This document shows, piece after piece, positions 1 to 6,633 of a DNA stretch of 12,451 bases. The translations under genes were made by a program, and so were the position numbers. The stretch's first letter is position 1; every line of letters starts with the position of its first letter. The notes beneath the pieces were generated by a model. That model was given only the letters and a program-made list of their open reading frames with translations. It was not told the DNA's origin and did no database searches. The DNA is from OFTM382 sp964448185 (GTDB lineage: Bacteria; Planctomycetota; Phycisphaerae; Phycisphaerales; UBA1924), in assembly GCA_964448185.1 (NCBI GenBank), contig CAYUVO010000075.1:1-12451 (forward strand). The letters are read 5' to 3'.

Positions 1-193
1 GGGAACAGGATCATCCCTTGGTGTGTTCTCCCTGCATGCGGCCAATGCCCTCCATGGCCGCCACGCCCGTCAGCTCCCCGCCGGACGGCCTCCGTTGCCA
101 CGCCTGAGAATGTGCGCCACGGATATGGGAAGATGTAGAACGATTGACTCGGTGCCCGAATGCAACCGCGAGAGGAAACGAGAGAACAACTCC
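1..193. other. Non-coding or unassigned left edge
   Basis: No gene is supported in these 193 bases. The frame of the downstream regulator is open from 23, but the translated stretch is low-complexity and Arg-rich with no recognisable domain. A 74-codon frame on the opposite strand also lacks recognisable features. No convincing promoter with both hexamers was found for the regulator. Confidence 0.4.
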
Positions 194-889
194 ATGCAAC
201 CACTCATGCTCACCGATCCCCCCCACCACCATCACACACAGCAGGCTTCACCTATGACACAAGTGCTTTGGGATTCGCTGCTGGGCATCACTGATGCACC
301 GGTGCTGGTGCTCGACGCTGCGGGCATGATCCGCGCAGCCAACGCACCAGCCCACAGCTTGCTCGAGCTGCCCTCGTCGGAGATGAGCCAAGTCTCTCTC
401 GACAAGGTGCTCCGTGAACCGATGGCTGCGGAGCTCTTGCGATACGTGCGATCGGCGGACGACTCCGATGCGCCGTTGCTCGTCGATGTGGTGCTCAAGG
501 GTCAATGGCTCCGGCTCTCGCTTCGGCCTTGCGAGTTCGAGCAGAGCCGAGCGGTCCTGATCGTGGCATCACTCGGACATGGAACCCAGCCGACCGCTGG
601 CGTTCGCCAGATCCGCGCCACTCACGATGATCTGGGCCAACTTAGCACCCTTACACCACGCGAACTTGAGATCCTGCGTCTGATTGCTCTCGGGCTTTCG
701 ACCATTGACATCGCCAAGGTGTTGTACCGGTCGGTCAAGACGATCGAGGGCCACCGCGTGAGCCTGGGGTCCAAGCTCAAGGTCACCAATCGTGTCGAGC
801 TTGCCCGGATTGCGCTGCACAGCGGGCTGATCACGCTCGAGACGCCCATCCCGCCACTCCCGGTGGAGACGGAAGAAGCCCGAGCCTGA
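194..889 (+). CDS. PAS-LuxR (NarL/FixJ-type HTH) transcriptional regulator
   Basis: Predicted cytoplasmic DNA-binding regulator of 231 aa. Residues about 22-125 look like a PAS sensor domain (the stretch DAPVLVLDAAGMIRAAN is typical of a PAS core start). Residues 150-213 form a LuxR/GerE helix-turn-helix: LTPRELEILRLIALG, then IDIAKVLYRSVKTIEGHR, then the closing helix KLKVTNRVELARIAL. There is no receiver (REC) domain with phosphorylatable Asp, so the input is probably a ligand or cofactor in the PAS fold, or a partner kinase elsewhere; this is inference. I chose ATG 194 because purine-rich AGAG at 181-184 lies about 9 nt upstream. The frame stays open back to 23, but that stretch shows no domain. 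ATG 254, just before the PAS domain, is an alternative start. The N-terminus is odd: PP followed by four His, encoded by a run of seven C at 218-224. Targets are unknown. Family confidence is high, start confidence moderate. Confidence 0.85.
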   Translation: MQPLMLTDPPHHHHTQQASPMTQVLWDSLLGITDAPVLVLDAAGMIRAANAPAHSLLELPSSEMSQVSLDKVLREPMAAELLRYVRSADDSDAPLLVDVVLKGQWLRLSLRPCEFEQSRAVLIVASLGHGTQPTAGVRQIRATHDDLGQLSTLTPRELEILRLIALGLSTIDIAKVLYRSVKTIEGHRVSLGSKLKVTNRVELARIALHSGLITLETPIPPLPVETEEARA

Positions 890-940
890 TCTCGGTCTGG
901 CAGTCTCTCAAGCAGTCACTCGCGAGCAGTCCTCAGCCCA

Positions 941-946
941 TACGCT
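941..946 (+). promoter_or_regulatory. Candidate -10 box (TACGCT) for leaderless gmhB-like gene
   Basis: TACGCT ends exactly 6 nt before ATG 953, which would place the transcription start on or next to the A of the start codon. No Shine-Dalgarno sequence is visible between 930 and 952. No good -35 hexamer is seen 16-18 nt upstream. Two other genes in the window share this exact geometry (3455-3460 and 4086-4091). Confidence 0.5.
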
Positions 947-952
947 GGGACC

Positions 953-1570
953 ATGCCAAAGCCAGCGATCTTTTTTGATCGCGACGACACGCTGATCCGT
1001 AACCGCGGGCTGCCCGTCGGACCGCCGCCAGCGGTGGCGGGTGATCTTGTTGATCCCGAACTCGTCGAGTTGCTGCCGGGCGTGCTCGAAGCGTGCGCAC
1101 AGCTCGCGTCGCTCGGCTTGCCGATGATCGTCGTGACGAATCAAGGCGTGATCGCGCGCGGCGGCATGAGCCTCGACGGACTCGATGCCATCCACAATCG
1201 GCTCCACGATCTGCTCAGTATTGATGGGCATCGGCTCATCACCGCGATCTATTCGTGCCCGTTTCATCCGCTTGGAACGGTCGAGCCGTTCAACGTTGAG
1301 CATCCGTGGCGAAAGCCCCAGCCGGGAATGTTTTTGGCAGCGGCTCAGGAACACGATCTGGATCTGAGCGCATCGTGGCTCGTAGGCGATGCGCCCCGTG
1401 ATATCGAAGCGGCGCTGGCAGCGGGGATTGCTCCCGAGCGGGCGCTGCTCGTGGGCGATGCGCCCGGAGCGTGCTTTGCGGGAATGCCCGAGGCGGCGCA
1501 ATTCATCGCCAAGCGGGTCATCGCTGAGCGGTTCATCGCAGAACAGAGTTCGAGCGAGGGTGCGAGTTGA
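953..1570 (+). CDS. gmhB: HAD-family D-glycero-D-manno-heptose bisphosphate phosphatase-like protein (GmhB/HisB-N type)
   Basis: A 205-aa cytoplasmic HAD phosphatase. GmhB removes one phosphate from D-glycero-D-manno-heptose 1,7-bisphosphate on the way to ADP-heptose. Visible motifs: I, DRDDT (residues 9-13, nucleophile D9 and acid/base D11); II, VVTNQ (T62); III, K121 in RKPQPGM; IV, GDAPRD (D146, D150). The insert that binds zinc in classical GmhB begins CPFH (C102, H105), but the usual second Cys-x-Cys pair is replaced by His117-Pro-Trp119, so the site is incomplete. Length is close to the family (about 190 aa) plus a short C-terminal tail. It overlaps the waaF-like gene by 4 nt, which supports the heptose role. 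The start has no ribosome binding site but has a TANNNT box 6 nt upstream, suggesting a leaderless mRNA. A histidinol-phosphatase activity (HisB N-domain) is the main alternative; the waaF neighbour argues against it. Confidence 0.82.
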   Translation: MPKPAIFFDRDDTLIRNRGLPVGPPPAVAGDLVDPELVELLPGVLEACAQLASLGLPMIVVTNQGVIARGGMSLDGLDAIHNRLHDLLSIDGHRLITAIYSCPFHPLGTVEPFNVEHPWRKPQPGMFLAAAQEHDLDLSASWLVGDAPRDIEAALAAGIAPERALLVGDAPGACFAGMPEAAQFIAKRVIAERFIAEQSSSEGAS

Positions 1571-2676
1571 GCACATCCCCTCATCACACACAGCCACAAC
1601 GGGTGCTGATTGTCGGGCCTTCGTGGGTCGGGGATGCGGTGATGGCCACGCCCGCGATCAGGCTGCTGCGTGACGCGCTGCCCGAGGCGAAGATTGATCT
1701 GCTCACCCGCGAGCCGGTGGACGCGGTGCTCGGAGGACTTCCAACGATTGACACCGTGCGCACAGCAAGACCCCGCACTCTCGGCGAACGAATGTCGCTC
1801 GCCCGATCGCTGCGCGAGGAGCACTACGACGCGGCGCTGCTGTTGGCCAATGGCTTTGGAACTGCGATGAGCGTGTACCTTGCCAAGATCCCGAGGCGTG
1901 TCGGCTATGCACGCGACGGACGATCGCTGTTGCTGACCGACCGTTTGCGTGCGCCTGTTCGACGTGGTTCATCGTTGCTCAAACCAAAGTGGGCGCTGGT
2001 GTCGGCGGTGGACTACTACCTCGGCGCAGCGTCGGCTCTGCTCGATATCGACCCACCCACGCAGGCTACGGATTCGGCGCTCAAGCTCGAACTTGCGCTC
2101 ACCGATCACGACCGCGCAGAAGGGCAGCGGCTCATGGCAGCGGCGGGCATCGAGCCCGGCGCGGCCTTCGCGATCCTCAACCCCGGGGGCAACAACGAAG
2201 CCAAACGCTGGCCCGCTGAGCGGTACGCCAAGCTCGCCGAGCATCTTGCGAGCCGACACGGGCTCGCGGTGCTCGTCAACGGCTCGCCCGCAGAGCAGGC
2301 ACTCACCGAGCGCATCGCGAAGGACTCGCCTGCGCGCGCGCTGCCGACGTTGGGGGGTTCGATCTCCGGGCTCAAGGCGTTGGTTGCTCAGGCGAAACTG
2401 ATGGTGACCAATGACACGGGGCCGAGGCATGTAGCAGCGGCGTTCGGGACGCCCGTGGTGACGCTCTTTGGGCCAACAGACCATCGGTGGACGACGATCC
2501 CGACCGAGCCGATGCCTAGCGGCGGGGACTCGGAGATCATCCTGCTTGCGGACCCGAGCCTGCCCGCGGACCATATGGCCAACGACCACCCGGATCGGTG
2601 CCGGATCGACCGCATCGAGCTGGCGGCGGTAATCGGTGCGTGCGATCGGCTGCTCGGACTCAAGCGAACGCCTTGA
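1567..2676 (+). CDS. waaF: Glycosyltransferase family 9, ADP-heptose:LPS heptosyltransferase (WaaF-like)
   Basis: A 369-aa GT9 enzyme expected at the cytoplasmic face of the inner membrane, transferring heptose from ADP-heptose to the LPS inner core. The N-terminal Rossmann half carries GPSWVGDAVMATPA (17-30) with D23 at the place of the proposed catalytic Asp of WaaC/WaaF. The C-terminal donor half carries NPGGNNEAKRWP (205-216), NDTGPRHVAAAFGTP (282-296) and FGPTDHRW (301-308), all typical of the family. The start is TTG at 1567, overlapping the upstream stop (TTGA), with GAGGG at 1556-1560 six nt before it; translation is probably coupled to the phosphatase gene. The Cys-rich C-terminal segment seen in many WaaF proteins is mostly lost here, with a single Cys in HPDRCRIDRI (341-350). 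Specificity (heptosyltransferase I, II or another GT9 acceptor) cannot be decided from sequence. Confidence 0.87.
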   Translation: MSTSPHHTQPQRVLIVGPSWVGDAVMATPAIRLLRDALPEAKIDLLTREPVDAVLGGLPTIDTVRTARPRTLGERMSLARSLREEHYDAALLLANGFGTAMSVYLAKIPRRVGYARDGRSLLLTDRLRAPVRRGSSLLKPKWALVSAVDYYLGAASALLDIDPPTQATDSALKLELALTDHDRAEGQRLMAAAGIEPGAAFAILNPGGNNEAKRWPAERYAKLAEHLASRHGLAVLVNGSPAEQALTERIAKDSPARALPTLGGSISGLKALVAQAKLMVTNDTGPRHVAAAFGTPVVTLFGPTDHRWTTIPTEPMPSGGDSEIILLADPSLPADHMANDHPDRCRIDRIELAAVIGACDRLLGLKRTP

Positions 2677-2700
2677 CCGGCCGATGCCCCCTCCTACCAT
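2673..2700 (+). promoter_or_regulatory. Candidate promoter for tRNA-Ala
   Basis: TTGACC (2673-2678) and TACCAT (2695-2700) are separated by 16 nt, a good sigma70-like arrangement. The -35 box overlaps the stop codon of the waaF-like gene. Transcription would start near 2707, about 50 nt before the tRNA, after a GC-rich stretch of the kind common in stable RNA promoters. Confidence 0.5.
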
Positions 2701-2757
2701 CGGCGTGCGTGGCGATCGGGGAACCGGTAGCCCGCGACAACCCGTGTTTTTTTCGTC

Positions 2758-2830
2758 GGGGGCGTAGCTCAGTTGGTAGAGCGCTTCCATGGCATGGAAG
2801 AGGTCGCGTGTTCGACTCACGTCGCCTCCA
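2758..2830 (+). tRNA. tRNA-Ala (anticodon GGC)
   Basis: A complete 73-nt cloverleaf. Acceptor stem GGGGGCG (2758-2764) pairs with CGCCTCC (2823-2829), one G-T pair, discriminator A at 2830. D-arm GCTC/GAGC is at 2767-2782. The anticodon arm is CTTCC/GGAAG (2784-2788, 2796-2800) with loop ATGGCAT and anticodon GGC at 2791-2793, reading GCC and GCU alanine codons. The variable loop is AGGTC. The T-arm is GCGTG/CACGT with loop TTCGACT (2811-2817). The terminal CCA is not encoded. An 11-nt copy of the 3' end (2821-2831) recurs at 3427-3437. Confidence 0.96.
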
Positions 2831-2841
2831 CTTCGACGCAA

Positions 2842-2873
2842 ACGCCCCTGGCAGCACGCTGGGGGTGTTTTTT
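2842..2873 (+). terminator. Rho-independent terminator after tRNA-Ala
   Basis: ACGCCCC (2842-2848) pairs with GGGGTGT (2862-2868), with an inner CAGC/GCTG helix, and the stem runs into six T (2868-2873). It sits 12 nt after the tRNA 3' end and would end the tRNA transcript. Confidence 0.8.
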
Positions 2874-3014
2874 GATGGAGCGGTGAAATGTGGCCCGCTG
2901 GCTGCCCCGTAGATCTCGGCGTTCCGTTGGTGTGGCGACTTGCAACCTTGCCCGTGACAACCGAGACTGAGTGATTCAGGATGCACCGCATGAGGCTCTG
3001 CTGCAAACGCAGAG

Positions 3015-3386
3015 ATGACCAAGAAGTGGAATAGAGTGTCGCCAGATAACGAATCGCCATTCACAGCCCGCATGCGTCAGATTTGCGACGAAGCTCCAGG
3101 TCGCTGCGATGGATACAACCCGACACGATTCCGCCAGATGGTCGATAGCTGCAACGGCGACTTCCTGCCCATCGCGAAGCGGATGCTGTGCAGTGGAGAG
3201 ATTCAGGCGGGGCTCATGCGACTTGCCAAGCACGATGCTCTCGATATCTCAATGGAAGCGGTGGTTCAGCAGGATCCATGGTGCAGCGACTTCAGCAAGT
3301 CGGAACTTGATGCCGCTACATGGCGGATGAGCGAGGCAAAACGGCGAGTGGCCGCAGGCGAGCCAGCGGATAGCGCGGAGTGGTGA
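3015..3386 (+). CDS. Small uncharacterised protein, possible tRNA-flanked insert
   Basis: A 123-aa soluble protein with no signal peptide or membrane segment. I do not recognise a named function. The middle part, with GYNPTRFRQMV (33-43), AKRML (54-58) and LDISMEAVV (76-84) followed by Phe93 and a charged helix, resembles a widespread small alpha-helical module that I recall in many hypothetical proteins in the form Y-N-P-T-x-F ... A-K-R-L-L ... L-D-L-T-x-E-A-L-V. That likeness is from memory and needs a profile search. ATG 3015 is used because the conserved part lies well inside; there is only a weak purine stretch (GCAGAG) before it and no good promoter. The gene lies between tRNA-Ala and a degenerate copy of the tRNA 3' end (3419-3437), so it may have arrived by integration. 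No integrase is present. Confidence 0.6.
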   Translation: MTKKWNRVSPDNESPFTARMRQICDEAPGRCDGYNPTRFRQMVDSCNGDFLPIAKRMLCSGEIQAGLMRLAKHDALDISMEAVVQQDPWCSDFSKSELDAATWRMSEAKRRVAAGEPADSAEW

Positions 3387-3418
3387 GATCGGATTGGCAG
3401 GACCCGCTGCCAAGATCC

Positions 3419-3437
3419 CGCGTGCAGTCGCCTCCAC
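3419..3437 (+). repeat. Degenerate copy of the tRNA-Ala 3' end (possible attachment-site remnant)
   Basis: CGCGTG (3419-3424), two bases, then GTCGCCTCCAC (3427-3437). The tRNA gene has the same two blocks, CGCGTG (2805-2810) and GTCGCCTCCAC (2821-2831), separated by ten bases. The downstream copy thus looks like the T-arm and acceptor end with an 8-nt deletion in the T-loop. The two copies bracket the small gene at 3015-3386. Confidence 0.5.
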
Positions 3438-3454
3438 CACCTCACGTCTGGCGA

Positions 3455-3460
3455 TACCCT
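3455..3460 (+). promoter_or_regulatory. Candidate -10 box (TACCCT) for leaderless cytosine deaminase gene
   Basis: TACCCT ends exactly 6 nt before ATG 3467, so the transcript would start at the initiation codon. No Shine-Dalgarno sequence and no clear -35 box are visible. The geometry is the same as at 941-946 and 4086-4091. Confidence 0.5.
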
Positions 3461-3466
3461 GTCTGC

Positions 3467-3940
3467 ATGACCACACTCTCTCAGCATGACCAAGCCGCAC
3501 TCGACGCAGCCCTTGAGCAAGCCGAAATGGGTTTGGCTGAGGGGGGCATCCCCATTGGGTCGGTCCTCATGGCTCCTGATGGCACCATCGTCGCTCGCGG
3601 CCACAACCTTCGCGTCCAGACCGGCGACCCCACCGCGCACGCCGAGACCGCCTGCATTCGCAGTGCTGGTCGGCGGCGGGATTGGCACACGCTGACTCTG
3701 GCTTCGACTTTGTCGCCTTGTGCCATGTGTACGGGCACAGCGGTGCTCCACCAGATCCCGCGTGTGATCATCGGCGAGCACGAGACGTTCATGGGCCGCG
3801 AGGACTGGTTGGCGGCTGAGGGCGTGGAGATCATTCTTGCAGAGGATGAACGCTGCAAGAAGCTCATGCGGGTCTTTATCGCTGAGCACCCCGAGCTTTG
3901 GAACGAAGACATCGGCGTGCCTCCCGAAGCGTCTGCGTGA
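3467..3940 (+). CDS. Cytosine deaminase, yeast FCY1-like (zinc-dependent CDA fold)
   Basis: A 157-aa cytoplasmic enzyme expected to convert cytosine to uracil and ammonia for pyrimidine salvage. It follows the yeast cytosine deaminase pattern: EGGIPIGSVL (25-34), RGHNLRVQTGDPTAHAE (44-60), TLSPCAMCTG (81-90), IPRVIIGE (97-104), DERCKKLMRVFI (127-138) and the C-terminal LWNEDIG (144-150). Zinc ligands are H58, C85 and C88; E60 is the proton shuttle. Length matches the yeast enzyme (158 aa). The frame is open back to 3380, but homology begins at ATG 3467, which also fits the leaderless -10 box. It precedes deoC by 157 nt and may serve the same nucleobase/nucleoside catabolism. A guanine or tRNA-adenosine deaminase is less likely given the FCY1-type C-terminus. 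Confidence 0.9.
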   Translation: MTTLSQHDQAALDAALEQAEMGLAEGGIPIGSVLMAPDGTIVARGHNLRVQTGDPTAHAETACIRSAGRRRDWHTLTLASTLSPCAMCTGTAVLHQIPRVIIGEHETFMGREDWLAAEGVEIILAEDERCKKLMRVFIAEHPELWNEDIGVPPEASA

Positions 3941-4085
3941 GCCAAACCAGATGCCCTCGCCGAGTACAGCGATGCGGAGCAGATGGGGCCTATCGGGCTC
4001 TGAACTGGCGGGAAGTGGCTTTCGGGGCATTGACGCTGTTTGTGAGCGTCTGAGACTTGCCTCTGGCTCTGGGGACGCGATGCCC

Positions 4086-4091
4086 TAAACT
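4086..4091 (+). promoter_or_regulatory. Candidate -10 box (TAAACT) for leaderless deoC
   Basis: TAAACT ends exactly 6 nt before ATG 4098. It is the best -10 match of the three similar boxes. The intervening bases carry no Shine-Dalgarno sequence and there is no clear -35 hexamer at 16-18 nt. Confidence 0.55.
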
Positions 4092-4097
4092 AGTGGC

Positions 4098-5036
4098 ATG
4101 GGATTTATTACTGGCCGAGGAACAGGCCGAATCAGCGTTGATCGTGTGATGACCGAGAGCCGGGCAGCGAGCTTTGCCACCCGCTCGATCAAGACCACCG
4201 CCAAGGACGCGGGGCTTCGCCTCGCGATGTCGATGATCGATCTGACCACGCTCGAAGGCAAGGATTCGCCGGGCAAGGTGCGATCGCTGTGCGCCAAAGC
4301 CATCCGGCCCATGCCCGACGATGAGACGGTGCTCGGCGAACGCCTGCCGAGCGCAGCTGCGGTGTGCGTGTACCCGTCGATGGTGCCCGTCGCACGCGAG
4401 GCCCTCGAAGGCTCGGGGGTGCATGTGGCGTCGGTGGCGACGGGGTTCCCGAGCGGGCAATATCCGCTGGACGTTCGGCTGCGAGATACGCAGCGAGCGA
4501 TCGAGGACGGCGCGGATGAGATCGACATGGTGATCAATCGCGGGGCGTTCCATTCGGGACGCTACGACGTGGTCGCTCAGGAGATCCACGAGGTGGCGGG
4601 GCTGTGCTCGGCAGCGTCGCGCGAGGTGCATCTCAAGGTGATTCTTGAAACGGGCGAACTCGAAACGTTCGACAACGTTCGGCGGGCGAGCGATCTTGCC
4701 ATCGAGCACATCCGCGATGGCGATTTCATCAAGACGTCCACGGGCAAGATCAGCCCGGCAGCAACGATGCCCGTCACGCTCGTGATGCTCGAAGCGATCC
4801 GCAGCGTGTGGCTCGCCGACGGCAAACGCATCGGAATGAAACCCGCGGGTGGCATCCGCACCGCCAAGCAATCGCTGCACTATCTTGTGATGCTCAAGGA
4901 GACGCTGGGCGATGAGTGGCTCACGCCCGAGCTGTTCCGGTTCGGTGCCTCGAGCCTGCTCGACGACGTGCTCCGGCAGATCAGCAAGCGTGCGACAGGC
5001 CGATACGCGGCGAAACATGACTTTAGCGAGGCGTGA
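4098..5036 (+). CDS. deoC: Deoxyribose-phosphate aldolase
   Basis: A 312-aa cytoplasmic class I aldolase splitting 2-deoxyribose 5-phosphate into acetaldehyde and glyceraldehyde 3-phosphate. The TIM-barrel catalytic residues are clear: D143 in EIDMVINRG, Schiff-base lysine K212 in DFIKTSTGK, and K248 in GMKPAGGIRTAK; RFGASSLL (281-288) is the phosphate-binding end. It belongs to the long, DERA-like form, with about 45 extra N-terminal residues compared with the 259-aa E. coli enzyme. ATG 4098 is supported by the -10 box 6 nt upstream. It is followed after 49 nt by an aldehyde dehydrogenase gene and then a half-length homologue. The three-gene layout suggests that the acetaldehyde released is oxidised by the neighbours (inference from context). 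Confidence 0.95.
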   Translation: MGFITGRGTGRISVDRVMTESRAASFATRSIKTTAKDAGLRLAMSMIDLTTLEGKDSPGKVRSLCAKAIRPMPDDETVLGERLPSAAAVCVYPSMVPVAREALEGSGVHVASVATGFPSGQYPLDVRLRDTQRAIEDGADEIDMVINRGAFHSGRYDVVAQEIHEVAGLCSAASREVHLKVILETGELETFDNVRRASDLAIEHIRDGDFIKTSTGKISPAATMPVTLVMLEAIRSVWLADGKRIGMKPAGGIRTAKQSLHYLVMLKETLGDEWLTPELFRFGASSLLDDVLRQISKRATGRYAAKHDFSEA

Positions 5037-5085
5037 ATCTGGGGCTCGCAACACGAAGGCTGCGCATGTGCAGCGAAAGACACCT

Positions 5086-6633
5086 ATGACGACCATCAAC
5101 CCACGACAAGAATCTTCCCCCCCCACCACTCCCACTCGCGGCATCCACACCGCGGGGCCCGGGTCTTCGCCCGCACTCGAGTTCGCCAGCGCCTGGGATT
5201 ACGCCCCAGCGCCCGAATCGGTCAAGGTCGAGATCGCCAAGACCTATGGCCACTTCATCGGCGGCGTGTTCACTGCGCCCGGACGCACCATGCCGACGAT
5301 CAACCCGGCGACCGAGGCCGAGCTTGCGCAGGTCGCCAAGGGCGACGCAGCGGACGTTGACGCGGCGGTGCAGGCCGCTCGCAAGGCCCAGCCTTTGTGG
5401 GCAGCGCTGCCCGCGAAGGAACGCGGGAAGTATCTCTTCCGCATCGCTCGGCGGATTCAAGAACGCGCACGCGAGCTGGCGGTGCTTGAAACAATGGACA
5501 ACGGCAAGCCCATCCGCGAGAGCCGAGACGTCGATATCCCGCTGGCGGCGGCCCACTTTTTCTATCACGCGGGTTGGGCGGACAAACTCGCGTATGCCTT
5601 CCCGGGCAGCGCTGCGCCCGAGCCGGTGGGCGTGTGCGGCCAGATCATTCCTTGGAACTTCCCGCTGATGATGGCGGCGTGGAAGCTCGCACCGGCTCTA
5701 GCCTGCGGCAACACCTGCGTACTCAAGCCCGCTGAAACCACTTCGCTCACCGCGCTTCGGCTCGCCGAGATCTGCGCAGAGATCGGGCTGCCCGAAGGCG
5801 TGGTCAACATCGTCACGGGTGACGGCGAAGCGGGCGCGGCACTCGTCGAACACAATGACGTTGATAAGATCGCGTTTACCGGTTCGACCGAGGTCGGCAA
5901 GCGGATCGCCAAGGCAACCGCGGGCTCGGGCAAGAAGCTCACGCTCGAACTCGGCGGCAAGAGCGCCAACATTATCTTTGAGGACGCGAGCCTCGATCAA
6001 GCAATCGAAGGTGTTGTCGCAGGAATCTACTTCAATCAGGGGCATGTGTGCTGCGCGGGCAGCCGATTGCTCGTGCAGGAGTCCATTGCGGACGAAGTCG
6101 CCAAGCGGCTTACGCATCGGCTCCAGACGCTGCGGGTGGGTGATCCGCTCGACAAGAACACCGATGTTGGTGCGATCAACTCGAAGCCACAGCTCGACAC
6201 GATCGAACGGTATCTCGCAGGCGCCCGCAAGGAGGGCATCGAGTGTCACAGCCCGACGCAGACCAAGCTGCCGACCAAGGGGTATTGGTGCAAGCCGTGC
6301 TTCTTTACGGGGGTGCAGACGAGCCACACGATCGCGCGTGAGGAAGTGTTCGGCCCGGTGCTGGCGGTGCAGACGTTCCGCACACCCGAGGAAGCGATCA
6401 GCCGGGCGAACAACTCGCCTTATGGGTTGGCAGCGGGCGTGTGGACGGACAAGGGCTCGAAGATCTTTGATCTTGCGGGCAAGCTCAAGGCGGGTATCGT
6501 GTGGCTCAACACGTTTAACCGGTTCGATCCCGCGTCGCCCTTTGGCGGATATAAGGAATCGGGCTTTGGCCGCGAGGGCGGGATGCAGGGGCTGCGGGGG
6601 TATGTGCGACTTGCACAAGGAGCACACTCATGA
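5086..6633 (+). CDS. NAD(P)-dependent aldehyde dehydrogenase, full length
   Basis: A 515-aa cytoplasmic ALDH-superfamily enzyme; with deoC upstream the likely substrate is acetaldehyde, giving acetate. Key residues: PWNFP (N191), VLKPAE (K214), FTGSTEVG (264-271), LELGGKS (general base E288), NQGHVCCAGSR (nucleophile C322, 34 residues after the Glu as in human ALDH2), EEVFGPV (419-425) and PFGGYKESGFGRE (485-497). The first 45 residues are a Pro/Ser/Thr-rich extension, not needed for the fold, that contains an eight-C run at 5117-5124. Start ATG 5086 is the first in-frame ATG after deoC stops; the frame is open further upstream only inside deoC. The ribosome binding site is weak, so coupling to deoC is likely. 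The stop overlaps the next start (ATGA). Confidence 0.93.
   Translation: MTTINPRQESSPPTTPTRGIHTAGPGSSPALEFASAWDYAPAPESVKVEIAKTYGHFIGGVFTAPGRTMPTINPATEAELAQVAKGDAADVDAAVQAARKAQPLWAALPAKERGKYLFRIARRIQERARELAVLETMDNGKPIRESRDVDIPLAAAHFFYHAGWADKLAYAFPGSAAPEPVGVCGQIIPWNFPLMMAAWKLAPALACGNTCVLKPAETTSLTALRLAEICAEIGLPEGVVNIVTGDGEAGAALVEHNDVDKIAFTGSTEVGKRIAKATAGSGKKLTLELGGKSANIIFEDASLDQAIEGVVAGIYFNQGHVCCAGSRLLVQESIADEVAKRLTHRLQTLRVGDPLDKNTDVGAINSKPQLDTIERYLAGARKEGIECHSPTQTKLPTKGYWCKPCFFTGVQTSHTIAREEVFGPVLAVQTFRTPEEAISRANNSPYGLAAGVWTDKGSKIFDLAGKLKAGIVWLNTFNRFDPASPFGGYKESGFGREGGMQGLRGYVRLAQGAHS

Noticed and set aside
1969..3060. Minus-strand 363-codon frame opposite waaF
   Set aside because: Shadow frame in GC-rich DNA; it is Arg-rich without domains and lies opposite a clear GT9 gene and a tRNA.
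2660..3073. Minus-strand 137-codon frame across the tRNA
   Set aside because: Its translation includes RRRESNTRPLPCHGSALPTE, the well-known artefact of translating a tRNA gene on the wrong strand. It is not a gene.
3990..5150. Minus-strand 386-codon frame opposite deoC
   Set aside because: Arg/His-rich shadow of deoC, whose catalytic motifs are unmistakable on the + strand.
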